Assembly (NCBI GenBank): GCA_029975965.1 | Contig: JARKOV010000053.1 | Location: forward strand, 1 to 12,158 | Length of the DNA stretch: 12,158 bases | Direction: 5' to 3' | Source: Anaerolinea sp. | GTDB lineage: Bacteria > Chloroflexota > Anaerolineae > Anaerolineales > Anaerolineaceae | Part shown: positions 5,928 through 12,158 of the stretch, one piece after another | Layout of the letters: every line of letters begins with the position of its first letter | Numbering within the stretch: position 1 is the first letter of the stretch | Made by a program: the position numbers and the translations under genes | The notes under the pieces: model-generated | The model's database searches: none | Seen by the model: the letters and a program-made list of their open reading frames with translations, nothing else | What the model was told of the DNA's origin: nothing

Positions 5928-8171
5928 TTAGAAAAAGAGTCCATCTCCGCCAACACTGGCAGGAACGAGCAGCCCTCTGTGTGGATCATAATAATCGCTC
6001 GTGTTGCTCAAAACAGCATAAGCATCCGCAACCGTTTCGACCACGCCTTTGCTGCTGAGCGCGTCAAATTCCTGGTCGTAAATGGATACCGTGTAGGGCT
6101 GCAGTTTCCGCAGGGTAGATAGTGGGTATTGCGTGGATTTCAATTCGTCGATCAGTCTGTTTGCCTCCTCGTCGAATGGGATGATCAAGGTCTGGGTGAT
6201 GTCTTCGATAACGCGGAATAACTCCGCGACGGTTGCGAACTTGAAGATGGGTTGATTCCTGCGATCGATCGAAAATTTGTCGAGGATTCTTTGATAATCG
6301 AAATCGCGTGGGTCTTTGAGCGTATAAAGCTGCTCGAAATAAGCGTGGATGGCGGGGATGGAAATGGGTGCATGGCTGTGCACGCGCAGGACGCTGCGCG
6401 TCACTTCGATCCCCTGGGCAACGTAACGCGGAGCGCGCCTGACCAGTTCCGTGTCGGGCTCGAAGATGAATACCTCACCCATTGCCTGCTTCATGTTGCG
6501 GTTGACGCGCCCCGCTGCCTGGTTGATCGAATCCAACCCCGTCAGCGCGCGGTAGCCCACCGGAAAATCCACGTCGATCCCGGCCTCCATCACGGATGTT
6601 GATATGACACGGCAAGCCTGGCCATTTTCCAGCCGGTCGCGTATCTCGGCCAGTTTTTGCCTGCGGTGCGCCGGGCACATGAGCGTGGAAAGATGAAACG
6701 AGCTTTCACCTCCCAGCTTCTGGAACAGGCCGCTGGCGTGTTTCCGCGTGTTGACGATGCACAACACTTGTTCATGTTCGTGCAGGCGCGCAACCAGATC
6801 GTCATCGGTCAGTTTATTCCTCAACTGGCGCACTTCGACCCGTTTGTAAAAATCGAACAGATCCTGCGGGTTGGGGGCGAGTTCTTTGATTTCGGTTCCT
6901 TCTGGCAAAAACCTCTCCAGGTTGGGTTGGGTTGCCGTGCAAAAGACGGCGCTGGCTCCATAGTTCGCAACCAGTTCCCACACTGCGCTCATAGCCGGGA
7001 GCAGGTAGTCTTTTGGGAACATCTGGGCTTCGTCGAAGATGATCACGCTTTTTGCCAGGTTATGCAGTTTGCGGCAACGTGACGATTTGTTAGCGAACAA
7101 CGACTCAAAGAACTGCACGTTGGTCGTGACCACGATAGGGATGTCCCAATTTTCCGCCGCCAGTTTGAGCTTGGTGTAAACGCTCCGAGTCTGGTCATCG
7201 GCTGCCTCAGTTGCTTCGCGTTTCTTCTTTTCCCAGTCGAAATTCGAATGGTGTTCCAGGACGTTTTCTTCGCCTACGATTTCTTTGAACACACTGGCGT
7301 TTTGCTCGATGATCGACGTGAACGGAATGACGTAAATGATGCGTTTCAAACCGTGCGTCGCGGCGTGATGGAGCGCAAACGCAATCGAAGATAGCGTCTT
7401 GCCGCCGCCGGTGGGCACGGTCAGCTTGAAAAAGCCGGGCTTTTCTGCGCTATTTTCGATGCAGCCCCGGAGCGTTTCGGTGCGCTTGTGGTTGATGTCG
7501 GTCATGGGATTGGCGAACCGGCGCAGGTACCCGTCGAGTCTATCGCGCAAGGCTGCGATGCTCTCGTGTCCGCCGCGCTGCTTTTCCCCCCGCGCGAACC
7601 GCTCCGTATCCTGGAAGTCGGCATCCACCAGCGTGGAATAGACCATTCGCGTCAGGAATGCGAAAGAGAAACCCCAGCGACTCTTGTTTGGTCGGATGGT
7701 AATCTGGCTGGGCAATGTCACCTGCGCTGGATCGAGCTCGGATTTGTAGTGGCTGTACTCACAAACGTCCGTTTTGAGGCGGGCTACCAGCGTGCCATCT
7801 CCGGGTAAATCAGAGGTGTCACCGTAATCGGGTAAACCCGTATGATGCCCAATAATGCAGTAAGCCAGCAGAGACGCCAGGGGCTCTTGCGCAGTGCCTT
7901 TGAATAATTGGGAAATTTCCTTCGCACCAGCGGTGGAATGATCGACGCGAACCTTCTTGCCTTCCAGACGTTGTTGAAACTCGTATGAATATTTGCCCAG
8001 ATCATGGAGCAAAGCGGCGATCTTCGATAATGGCGCAATGCCGGCATCGCGCCCAAAGGCCTCCGCCAACCTGCTCGTTTCGGTCAGGTGGTCTATCAGC
8101 TTCTGCCAGTTTTCCTTCCCTTCGCCATCTTTCGTATGGGCATAGAATTCCGGTTTTAGTGTCTCTCCCAT
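5928..8171 (-). CDS. cas3: CRISPR-associated nuclease-helicase Cas3 (type I-C)
   Basis: Cas3 is the HD nuclease and SF2 helicase recruited to the R-loop to degrade target DNA. With the start chosen here it has 747 residues. The HD domain shows His12 (FYAHT), His56-Asp57 (LLHDLGK), His109-His110 (IGHHTGLPDYG) and Asp183 (LVDADF). The helicase shows Walker A VPTGGGKT at about 252-259, DEAQ at 380-383, TATQP at 412-416, TSVMEAGIDVDF at 525-536 and the arginine-finger motif QAAGRVNRN at 551-559. I chose the ATG at 8169-8171 because I-C Cas3 proteins usually begin just before the YAH motif, because AAGGA lies six bases upstream (8178-8182), and because the best promoter (8277-8305) is upstream. 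The frame stays open for 96 more codons to 8459, but that extension would overlap the divergent nirS start and has no Cas3-like content. No residue is missing from the motifs listed. Confidence 0.95.
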   Translation of the reverse strand: MGETLKPEFYAHTKDGEGKENWQKLIDHLTETSRLAEAFGRDAGIAPLSKIAALLHDLGKYSYEFQQRLEGKKVRVDHSTAGAKEISQLFKGTAQEPLASLLAYCIIGHHTGLPDYGDTSDLPGDGTLVARLKTDVCEYSHYKSELDPAQVTLPSQITIRPNKSRWGFSFAFLTRMVYSTLVDADFQDTERFARGEKQRGGHESIAALRDRLDGYLRRFANPMTDINHKRTETLRGCIENSAEKPGFFKLTVPTGGGKTLSSIAFALHHAATHGLKRIIYVIPFTSIIEQNASVFKEIVGEENVLEHHSNFDWEKKKREATEAADDQTRSVYTKLKLAAENWDIPIVVTTNVQFFESLFANKSSRCRKLHNLAKSVIIFDEAQMFPKDYLLPAMSAVWELVANYGASAVFCTATQPNLERFLPEGTEIKELAPNPQDLFDFYKRVEVRQLRNKLTDDDLVARLHEHEQVLCIVNTRKHASGLFQKLGGESSFHLSTLMCPAHRRQKLAEIRDRLENGQACRVISTSVMEAGIDVDFPVGYRALTGLDSINQAAGRVNRNMKQAMGEVFIFEPDTELVRRAPRYVAQGIEVTRSVLRVHSHAPISIPAIHAYFEQLYTLKDPRDFDYQRILDKFSIDRRNQPIFKFATVAELFRVIEDITQTLIIPFDEEANRLIDELKSTQYPLSTLRKLQPYTVSIYDQEFDALSSKGVVETVADAYAVLSNTSDYYDPHRGLLVPASVGGDGLFF

Positions 8172-8276
8172 TTCTTTTCCTTGCTCATCCCATACACTTC
8201 GGTTTGCCGCCTGACTTTTCCCCGTTTGTCGGGCGACTTTGAGAAGATCATACTCCCCCGGAGCAATTTCAAGATA

Positions 8277-8305
8277 AGTATATTGCCAATCTGCCCCCCG
8301 GGCAA
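8277..8305 (-). promoter_or_regulatory. Predicted promoter of the cas operon
   Basis: On the minus strand TTGCCC (8300-8305) and TATACT (8277-8282) are spaced by 17 bp, matching 4 of 6 and 5 of 6 positions of the sigma70 consensus. Transcription would start near 8270 and leave about 100 nt of leader before the cas3 ATG at 8171. It is the best promoter-like pair in the 262-bp gap between cas3 and nirS. No clear operator was recognised. The call rests on consensus matching only. Confidence 0.6.
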
Positions 8306-8433
8306 GTTGGAAGCGGCTTTTTAAATTCGGACAAATTTGAGCTATTTGCTCCAGCGCAAAAAGGCCTGGCCGCAAATCGAATACGATTAACCTACAACCA
8401 TTCTCGAAATTAGCCCAGGCGAAGGAGGCGGGT

Positions 8434-10509
8434 ATGAAGTTGTTACGTATTTCCATCATGGTGCTTGGGTTGCTGCTGTTGCTGGCGGCCTGTACCGCTC
8501 AGAAAGCCACCCCAACCGCCCAGGTGCAGCCCACGCAAGCCGAAGCGCAGGGACAATCCGGCCTGTACGACCGCGAGCTGGCCATGGCGGCCTTCCAGAA
8601 AGGGGGCTGCGGCGCGTGCCATGCCATTCCCGGCGTGCCCGGCGCGATCGGCACCATCGGTCCCGATTTGAGCGAGATCGGCCGGTTAGCCGGCGAAGTG
8701 ATCAACTCGGATGCTTACACCGGCAAGGCCACCACGGTGGAAGGATTCCTCAGCGAATCCATTCACGACCCTGACATCTACCTGGCCGAGGACTGCGGCG
8801 GCAAGCCCTGCGCCAAAGGCCTGATGCCCGCTTCGCTGGCGGACGCCCTCTCCGATAACGAGCTGGGCGCGATCGTCACCTACCTGGCCGGCCTGCCCGG
8901 CTCGGCAGCCGCCCAGGGCGATTCGGACTCGGGCGAAACGGTTGAACAACCCGTCGCCGCGGCTGGGCCCGAGCTGACCGAGGAAGAATTCGCCTGGGCC
9001 AAGCAAACCTACTTCGAGCGCTGCGCGGGCTGTCACGGCACCCTGCGGAAAGGCGCCACCGGCCCCGGTCTCACCCCCGATCTCACCCTACCCAAGGGCA
9101 CCGTGGGGCTGGCGGCGATCATCTTCAACGGCACCACCGGCGGCATGCCCGACTGGGGCAAGCAGGGCTTTATGACCCAGGCGCAAACGGAAACGATGGC
9201 GAAATACCTGCAGATCGAGCCGCCCATGCCCCCCGAGATGTCGCTGGAACAGATGAAGGCCACCTGGAAGGTTCTCGTCCCGCCCGCGGAGCGCCCGACT
9301 GAGCCGGAGACCGACCGCGACTGGCAAAACTACTTCGTCGTCACCCTGCGGGACGCCGGGCAGGTAGCCGTGATCGACGGCGACTCGCACGAGGTGGTCA
9401 ACCTGGTCGACAGCGGCTACGCCGTGCACATCACCCGCATGTCCGCCACCGGGCGCTACGCCTACGTGATCGGCCGCGACGGCAAGCTGGCCCTGGTCGA
9501 CCTGTGGATGGAAAAGCCCGACAAGGTCGCCGAGGTGCAACTCTGCTACGACGCCCGCTCGGTCGAGGTGAGCAAGTACAAGGGCGAGGAGGGCGATTTC
9601 ACCGACAAGTACGCCATCGTCGGCTGTTACTGGCCGCCGCACTTTGTCATGCTGGATGGGCAGACCCTTGAACCGTTCAAGGTGGTCAGCACGCGCAGCT
9701 ACACCTACGACACCGAAGAATACCACCCCGAGCCGCGCGTGGCCTCGATCCTGGCTTCCCATTTCAAGCCGGAGTGGATCGTCAACATCAAGGAAACCGG
9801 GCAGGTCTGGCTGGTCAACTACACCGACCCGGTCAACCCGTCGATCAAGATGATCGAAGCCGAGCGCTTCCTGCACGACGGCGGCTGGGACTCGACCAAG
9901 CGCTACTTCATGGTCGCGGCCAACCAATCCAACCGTGTGGCCGTCATCGACGCCCTGGAAGGCAAGCTGGCCGCCCTGGTGGACACCCCCTCCGTGCCTC
10001 ACCCCGGGCGCGGCGCCAACTGGATCGATCCTGAGCACGGGCCGGTGTGGTCTTCAGCCCACCTGGGCGACCCGGCGGTGGTATCGATCGGCACCGACCC
10101 AGAGGGGCACCCCGACAGCGCCTGGCAGGCCGTGCGGGTCACCCCGCTGCCAGGAGCGGGCAGCCTGTTCATCAAGACTCACCCCAACAGCAAGTGGATC
10201 TGGGTGGATATGACTCTCAACCCCGACCCGGTCGTGGCACGCACCATCTGCGTGATCGAAAAAGCCAACCCCTCGGAAGTGTACAAGTGCTGGGAAGCCG
10301 CCAGTTACGGGCGCGCGGTGCATTTCGAGTACAACCGCCAGGGCGACCAGGTGTGGGTCAGCATCTGGGGCGACGCCGCCAAACCCGGCGAAGTCGGCGA
10401 GATCGTGATCTACGACGACGCCACCCTGGAAGAAGTGGCGCGCATCCCCGACCTGGTCACGCCGACCGGCAAGTTCAACGTGTACAACACGGTCAACGAC
10501 ATTTACTAG
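8434..10509 (+). CDS. nirS: Cytochrome cd1 nitrite reductase-like lipoprotein with two heme-c domains
   Basis: NirS reduces nitrite to nitric oxide in denitrification, passing electrons from heme c to heme d1. The 691-residue protein starts with a lipoprotein signal (hydrophobic 4-18, lipobox LAAC with Cys20) and an Ala/Gln/Thr/Pro-rich tether. Heme site one is CGACH (59-63), possible Met131 ligand. Heme site two is CAGCH (197-201), possible Met238 ligand. The d1 propeller covers about 295-691. His332 (GYAVHITR) matches the d1-iron ligand. His481 (LHDGG) and His523 (PHPGRGAN), 42 residues apart, match the active-site pair of Pseudomonas NirS. Canonical NirS has one heme-c domain and about 560-600 residues, so the N-terminal domain is extra. 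The ATG has AAGGAGG (8422-8428) five bases upstream. No d1-biosynthesis or electron-donor gene is visible nearby. NirN is the main alternative, but the two active-site histidines favour NirS. Confidence 0.9.
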   Translation: MKLLRISIMVLGLLLLLAACTAQKATPTAQVQPTQAEAQGQSGLYDRELAMAAFQKGGCGACHAIPGVPGAIGTIGPDLSEIGRLAGEVINSDAYTGKATTVEGFLSESIHDPDIYLAEDCGGKPCAKGLMPASLADALSDNELGAIVTYLAGLPGSAAAQGDSDSGETVEQPVAAAGPELTEEEFAWAKQTYFERCAGCHGTLRKGATGPGLTPDLTLPKGTVGLAAIIFNGTTGGMPDWGKQGFMTQAQTETMAKYLQIEPPMPPEMSLEQMKATWKVLVPPAERPTEPETDRDWQNYFVVTLRDAGQVAVIDGDSHEVVNLVDSGYAVHITRMSATGRYAYVIGRDGKLALVDLWMEKPDKVAEVQLCYDARSVEVSKYKGEEGDFTDKYAIVGCYWPPHFVMLDGQTLEPFKVVSTRSYTYDTEEYHPEPRVASILASHFKPEWIVNIKETGQVWLVNYTDPVNPSIKMIEAERFLHDGGWDSTKRYFMVAANQSNRVAVIDALEGKLAALVDTPSVPHPGRGANWIDPEHGPVWSSAHLGDPAVVSIGTDPEGHPDSAWQAVRVTPLPGAGSLFIKTHPNSKWIWVDMTLNPDPVVARTICVIEKANPSEVYKCWEAASYGRAVHFEYNRQGDQVWVSIWGDAAKPGEVGEIVIYDDATLEEVARIPDLVTPTGKFNVYNTVNDIY

Positions 10510-10531
10510 AGTAAGTCCTGCCACCTGCTAG

Positions 10532-10572
10532 AAAAACACCCCGCCACGCGAAAGTGGCGGGGTGTGGGTTTT
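10532..10572. terminator. Strong bidirectional intrinsic terminator
   Basis: ACACCCCGCCAC (10536-10547) and GTGGCGGGGTGT (10554-10565) form a perfect 12-bp G+C-rich stem around the 6-base loop GCGAAA. On the plus strand it is followed by GGGTTTT, ending nirS 27 bp after its stop. On the minus strand the stem runs straight into a T-tract (plus-strand A-run 10532-10536), ending the convergent reductase gene about 23 bp after its stop. Confidence 0.9.
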
Positions 10573-10587
10573 AACCTCATTGCCCGT

Positions 10588-11529
10588 TTACTTCCCCTGC
10601 AGAATCTGGTTGACCTCCTGCAGCTCTTCCGCTGTCAGCGCCCAATCCGCCGCCTGCACGTTCTGCTCCACCTGCTCCAGGCGGGTGGCGCCGCTGATCA
10701 CCGAGCTGACCTCGGGATGCGCCAGCAGCCAGGCCTGCGCCAGGTCGCCCAGGCTGTGGGCGCGCTCCGCGCTCCACCTCGCCAGCCGGTCGATCAGGGC
10801 GTAGTTGGCAGGGGTCATGTACTGCTGGACGTAGGGGCTGGACTCTCCCCGCGAACCGGCCGGGGCCGGTTGCTCGGCTTTGTATTTGCCGGTCAAGAAA
10901 CCGCCCGCCAGCGGGAAGTAAGGGATCACCCCCACCGACTGGCTGCGGCAGAACGGCAGCATCTCGCTCTCAACCCCGCGCTCGAGCAGGTGGTAATGCA
11001 CCTGGCTGACCACGAAAGGCGTCCAGCCGTGCACCTCCGCCAGCAGGTTGGCGCGGGCGATCTGCCAGGCAAGGAAGTTGGACGCCCCAATGTAGAGCAC
11101 TTTCCCGGCACGCACCAGGTCGTCCAGGCCGCGCAGCATCTCCTCGATGGGGGTGGTCGGGTCGAAGTTGTGCACGTAGTACAGGTCGATGCGGTCCGTT
11201 TGCAGCCGGCGCAGGCTGGCTTCGACCGCCTCGACCAGGTGGTAGCGCGAAGCGCCCCAATCGTTCGGCCCCTCGCCGGTCTTGTTGAAGTACTTGGTAG
11301 CAACCACGAAGCGGTTGCGCCGGCCCTTCAAAGCCACCCCGATCGTCTCTTCCGAGCGCCCGCCGGTGTACACGTCGGCGCTGTCCAGGAAGTTGATCCC
11401 CAGGTCAACGGCGGCGTCGATAACCCGGTTGACCTCCTCTTGCGGCATGCGCTCGTAGCCGAAGCGGTTGGTTCCCAGCCCAACCACCGACACGCGCGCG
11501 CCCGATTTTCCCATCTGGCGGTATTGCAT
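10588..11529 (-). CDS. Aldo/keto reductase family oxidoreductase
   Basis: This is an NAD(P)H-dependent TIM-barrel reductase of carbonyl compounds; the physiological substrate cannot be told from sequence. The 313-residue length is standard. The catalytic tetrad is visible: Asp49 (NFLDSADVY), Tyr54, Lys79 (VVATKY) and His120 (DLYYVHNFD). Cofactor-binding elements are Ser150-Asn151 (IGASNF), Gln176, YFPLAGGFLTGKY at 204-216 and the C-terminal VISGATRLEQVEQN at 277-290. The overall style resembles the YajO/IolS-like or Kv-beta-like AKR groups. The ATG at 11527-11529 (MQYRQMGKSG) is preceded by AAGGAG at 11538-11543 with eight-base spacing. A longer frame to 11589 is possible but adds non-family sequence. 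It is monocistronic by layout, with its own promoter at 11592-11621 and the shared terminator downstream. Confidence 0.94.
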   Translation of the reverse strand: MQYRQMGKSGARVSVVGLGTNRFGYERMPQEEVNRVIDAAVDLGINFLDSADVYTGGRSEETIGVALKGRRNRFVVATKYFNKTGEGPNDWGASRYHLVEAVEASLRRLQTDRIDLYYVHNFDPTTPIEEMLRGLDDLVRAGKVLYIGASNFLAWQIARANLLAEVHGWTPFVVSQVHYHLLERGVESEMLPFCRSQSVGVIPYFPLAGGFLTGKYKAEQPAPAGSRGESSPYVQQYMTPANYALIDRLARWSAERAHSLGDLAQAWLLAHPEVSSVISGATRLEQVEQNVQAADWALTAEELQEVNQILQGK

Positions 11530-11591
11530 CCGAATCTCTCCTTTTGATCGCTGTTCCCAGGCAGTTCCGGGATAACCTCGCTGAGCCACCC

Positions 11592-11621
11592 ATTATAAGA
11601 TAATTCTTCTCTGAATGTAAC
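11592..11621 (-). promoter_or_regulatory. Predicted promoter of the aldo/keto reductase gene
   Basis: A perfect TATAAT (11592-11597, minus strand) is preceded at 18-bp spacing by GTTACA (11616-11621), which matches 4 of 6 positions of the -35 consensus. Transcription would start near 11585, leaving about 55 nt before the ATG. A 13-bp palindrome begins 6 bp upstream of the -35 element, a place where activators or repressors often bind. Confidence 0.6.
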
Positions 11622-11627
11622 GGATGG

Positions 11628-11640
11628 TCAGTCAGACTGA
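11628..11640. promoter_or_regulatory. 13-bp palindrome upstream of the reductase promoter
   Basis: TCAGTC-A-GACTGA is a perfect odd-centred palindrome that also fits a T-N11-A pattern. It lies immediately upstream of the predicted -35 element of the aldo/keto reductase gene. A transcription-factor site is a reasonable guess. The regulator is unknown and none is encoded in this window. Confidence 0.4.
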
Positions 11641-11689
11641 ATTTGATGGGTTATTTTGGGGGGGAAGCCCCAAAACAACCCAAGAAATT
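11640..11689. repeat. Long imperfect inverted repeat in intergenic region
   Basis: GGGTTATTTTGGGG (11648-11661) and CCCCAAAACAACCC (11668-11681) are inverted copies with one mismatch (A11653 against C11676) around a 6-base loop. The pairing continues outward with T11647-A11682, then after a 2x2 mismatch with AATTT (11640-11644) against AAATT (11685-11689). Together they form a roughly 50-nt near-perfect palindrome holding a run of seven G. No T-tract follows on either strand, so it is not a standard terminator. It might be an operator, an RNA hairpin in the read-through transcript of the amylase-like gene, or a remnant of a small mobile repeat. Confidence 0.6.
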
Positions 11690-11693
11690 ACAT

Positions 11694-11723
11694 TTGACAC
11701 AGCACGAATACTCATCTTAAAAA
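11694..11723 (+). promoter_or_regulatory. Promoter-like pair without a recognisable gene
   Basis: A perfect TTGACA (11694-11699) is followed after 18 bp by TAAAAA (11718-11723), and then directly by AAGGAGGT (11723-11730). No plausible reading frame follows on the plus strand, and transcription would be antisense to the amylase-like gene. The A-run is equally explained as the T-tract of a minus-strand terminator. A chance match is quite possible. Confidence 0.2.
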
Positions 11724-11744
11724 AGGAGGTTTTGAGATAACTCC
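11719..11744 (-). terminator. Weak intrinsic terminator of the amylase-like gene
   Basis: On the minus strand GGAGTT pairs with AA(C)CTCC, one bulged base, around a 7-base loop, and six T follow (plus-strand A-run 11719-11724). It lies 58 bp after the stop of the GH13-type gene, a suitable place. The stem is short, so the call is tentative. Confidence 0.35.
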
Positions 11745-11801
11745 CACTCAGCCAGGGGTGAAAGAGGCTCGCCGCGCCCTACGCCAGGTTTCCTGCGCCC
11801 C

Positions 11802-12158
11802 CTATCTGGCGCTCAGTTGGAACACGAGCGTTGCGTAGGGGGCGATTTCCGCCACGGGGGCATACCCTTCGATGTGGCCGCCTGCCTCGACTGTCAGAGG
11901 ACTCGCTGCCGCTTCGCCCATCACGGTCACCGGAAAATATTCCCCTTTCGGCAGGGCGCTGGCGACCAGCGACAGCCGTTCATCGCGGATGGGCGCGCCG
12001 GTCAGGTTGACCAGCGCCAGCAGCGCCTCACCGGAACCACTGCGCAGGCAGGCGAACACGCCCGGGTGGGTGGTCGAAAGCAGGAACATTCCCCCGCCGC
12101 GCAGCGCCGGATGCGCGCTGCGCAGGGCGATCCAGGAGCGGTAATGCGCCAGCAGCGA
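11802..12158 (-). CDS. Alpha-amylase family (GH13-type) enzyme, C-terminal part only
   Basis: Only the last 118 codons and the TAG stop are in the window; the gene continues beyond the right edge. The frame stays open to position 12158, so the internal Met at 12087-12089 is not the start. The first visible residues, SLLAHYRSWIALRSAHPAL, match the helix that closes the GH13 catalytic barrel (usually LLxxYRxLIxLRxxHPAL). They are followed by a beta-sandwich C-terminal domain with EALLALVNLTG and a final YATLVFQLSAR. Catalytic residues lie outside the window, so substrate (starch, maltodextrin, trehalose precursor or other) cannot be assigned. A weak terminator follows at 11719-11744. Confidence 0.82.
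   Translation of the reverse strand, partial: SLLAHYRSWIALRSAHPALRGGGMFLLSTTHPGVFACLRSGSGEALLALVNLTGAPIRDERLSLVASALPKGEYFPVTVMGEAAASPLTVEAGGHIEGYAPVAEIAPYATLVFQLSAR

Noticed and set aside
8240..8275. TTGAAA next to GCTCC...GGGGGAG upstream of cas3, considered as a degenerate CRISPR repeat or crRNA-like regulator.
   Set aside because: The elements are in the wrong order and spacing relative to the true repeat, and only short pieces match.
9088..10038. 316-residue open frame antisense to nirS, and the 327-residue frame antisense to the aldo/keto reductase (10564-11547).
   Set aside because: Long antisense frames are expected in G+C-rich genes; their translations are low-complexity His/Gly/Val-rich text with no family resemblance.

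Overview
The window is dominated by one complete type I-C CRISPR-Cas locus. It is followed by a divergently transcribed cytochrome cd1 (NirS-type) lipoprotein, a convergent aldo/keto reductase, and the 3' end of a GH13 alpha-amylase-like gene that runs off the right edge. The host is a Gram-negative-type or Chloroflexota-like bacterium. The Ala/Thr/Pro/Gln-rich linker after the lipobox of the cytochrome, the extra heme-c domain on the NirS and the high G+C of the flanking genes fit Anaerolineae-like Chloroflexota, but this assignment is an inference from style and is only moderately secure.

Layout. Positions 1-282 hold the leader-proximal end of a CRISPR array (four complete 33-bp repeats, a partial fifth, four spacers of 33-36 bp); the array continues beyond position 1. 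Positions 283-451 are the leader. Positions 452-8171, all on the minus strand, are the cas operon in the order cas3, cas5c, cas8c (with an internal cas11c), cas7c, cas4, cas1, cas2. Several neighbouring genes overlap by 4 bp, and strong Shine-Dalgarno sites precede cas5, cas8c, cas7, cas2 and the internal cas11. A good sigma70-like promoter lies just upstream of cas3. The repeat orientation (crRNA strand minus, ending GGATTGAAAC) shows that operon, leader and array point the same way.

Positions 8434-10509 (plus) encode a 691-residue lipoprotein with two c-type heme sites and a complete d1-heme propeller. A strong bidirectional terminator at about 10532-10572 separates it from the aldo/keto reductase at 10588-11529 (minus). 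The 272 bp between that reductase and the amylase-like gene hold a clear reductase promoter, two palindromic elements and a weak terminator. Positions 11802-12158 (minus) are the C-terminal 118 residues of a GH13-type enzyme.

How it works together. Cas1, Cas2 and Cas4 would acquire spacers at the leader-side repeat (250-282). Cas5c would cut the transcript at the repeat hairpin. Cas5c, Cas8c, Cas11c and Cas7c would form Cascade and recruit the Cas3 nuclease-helicase. Every expected catalytic motif I looked for is present and the visible repeats are identical, so the system looks intact. The metabolic genes have no evident functional tie to it.

I found no undescribed system that I can support. 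The most rewarding details are the hidden cas11c start, the leader inverted repeats, the two-heme-c/d1 fusion, and the palindromes upstream of the reductase promoter.
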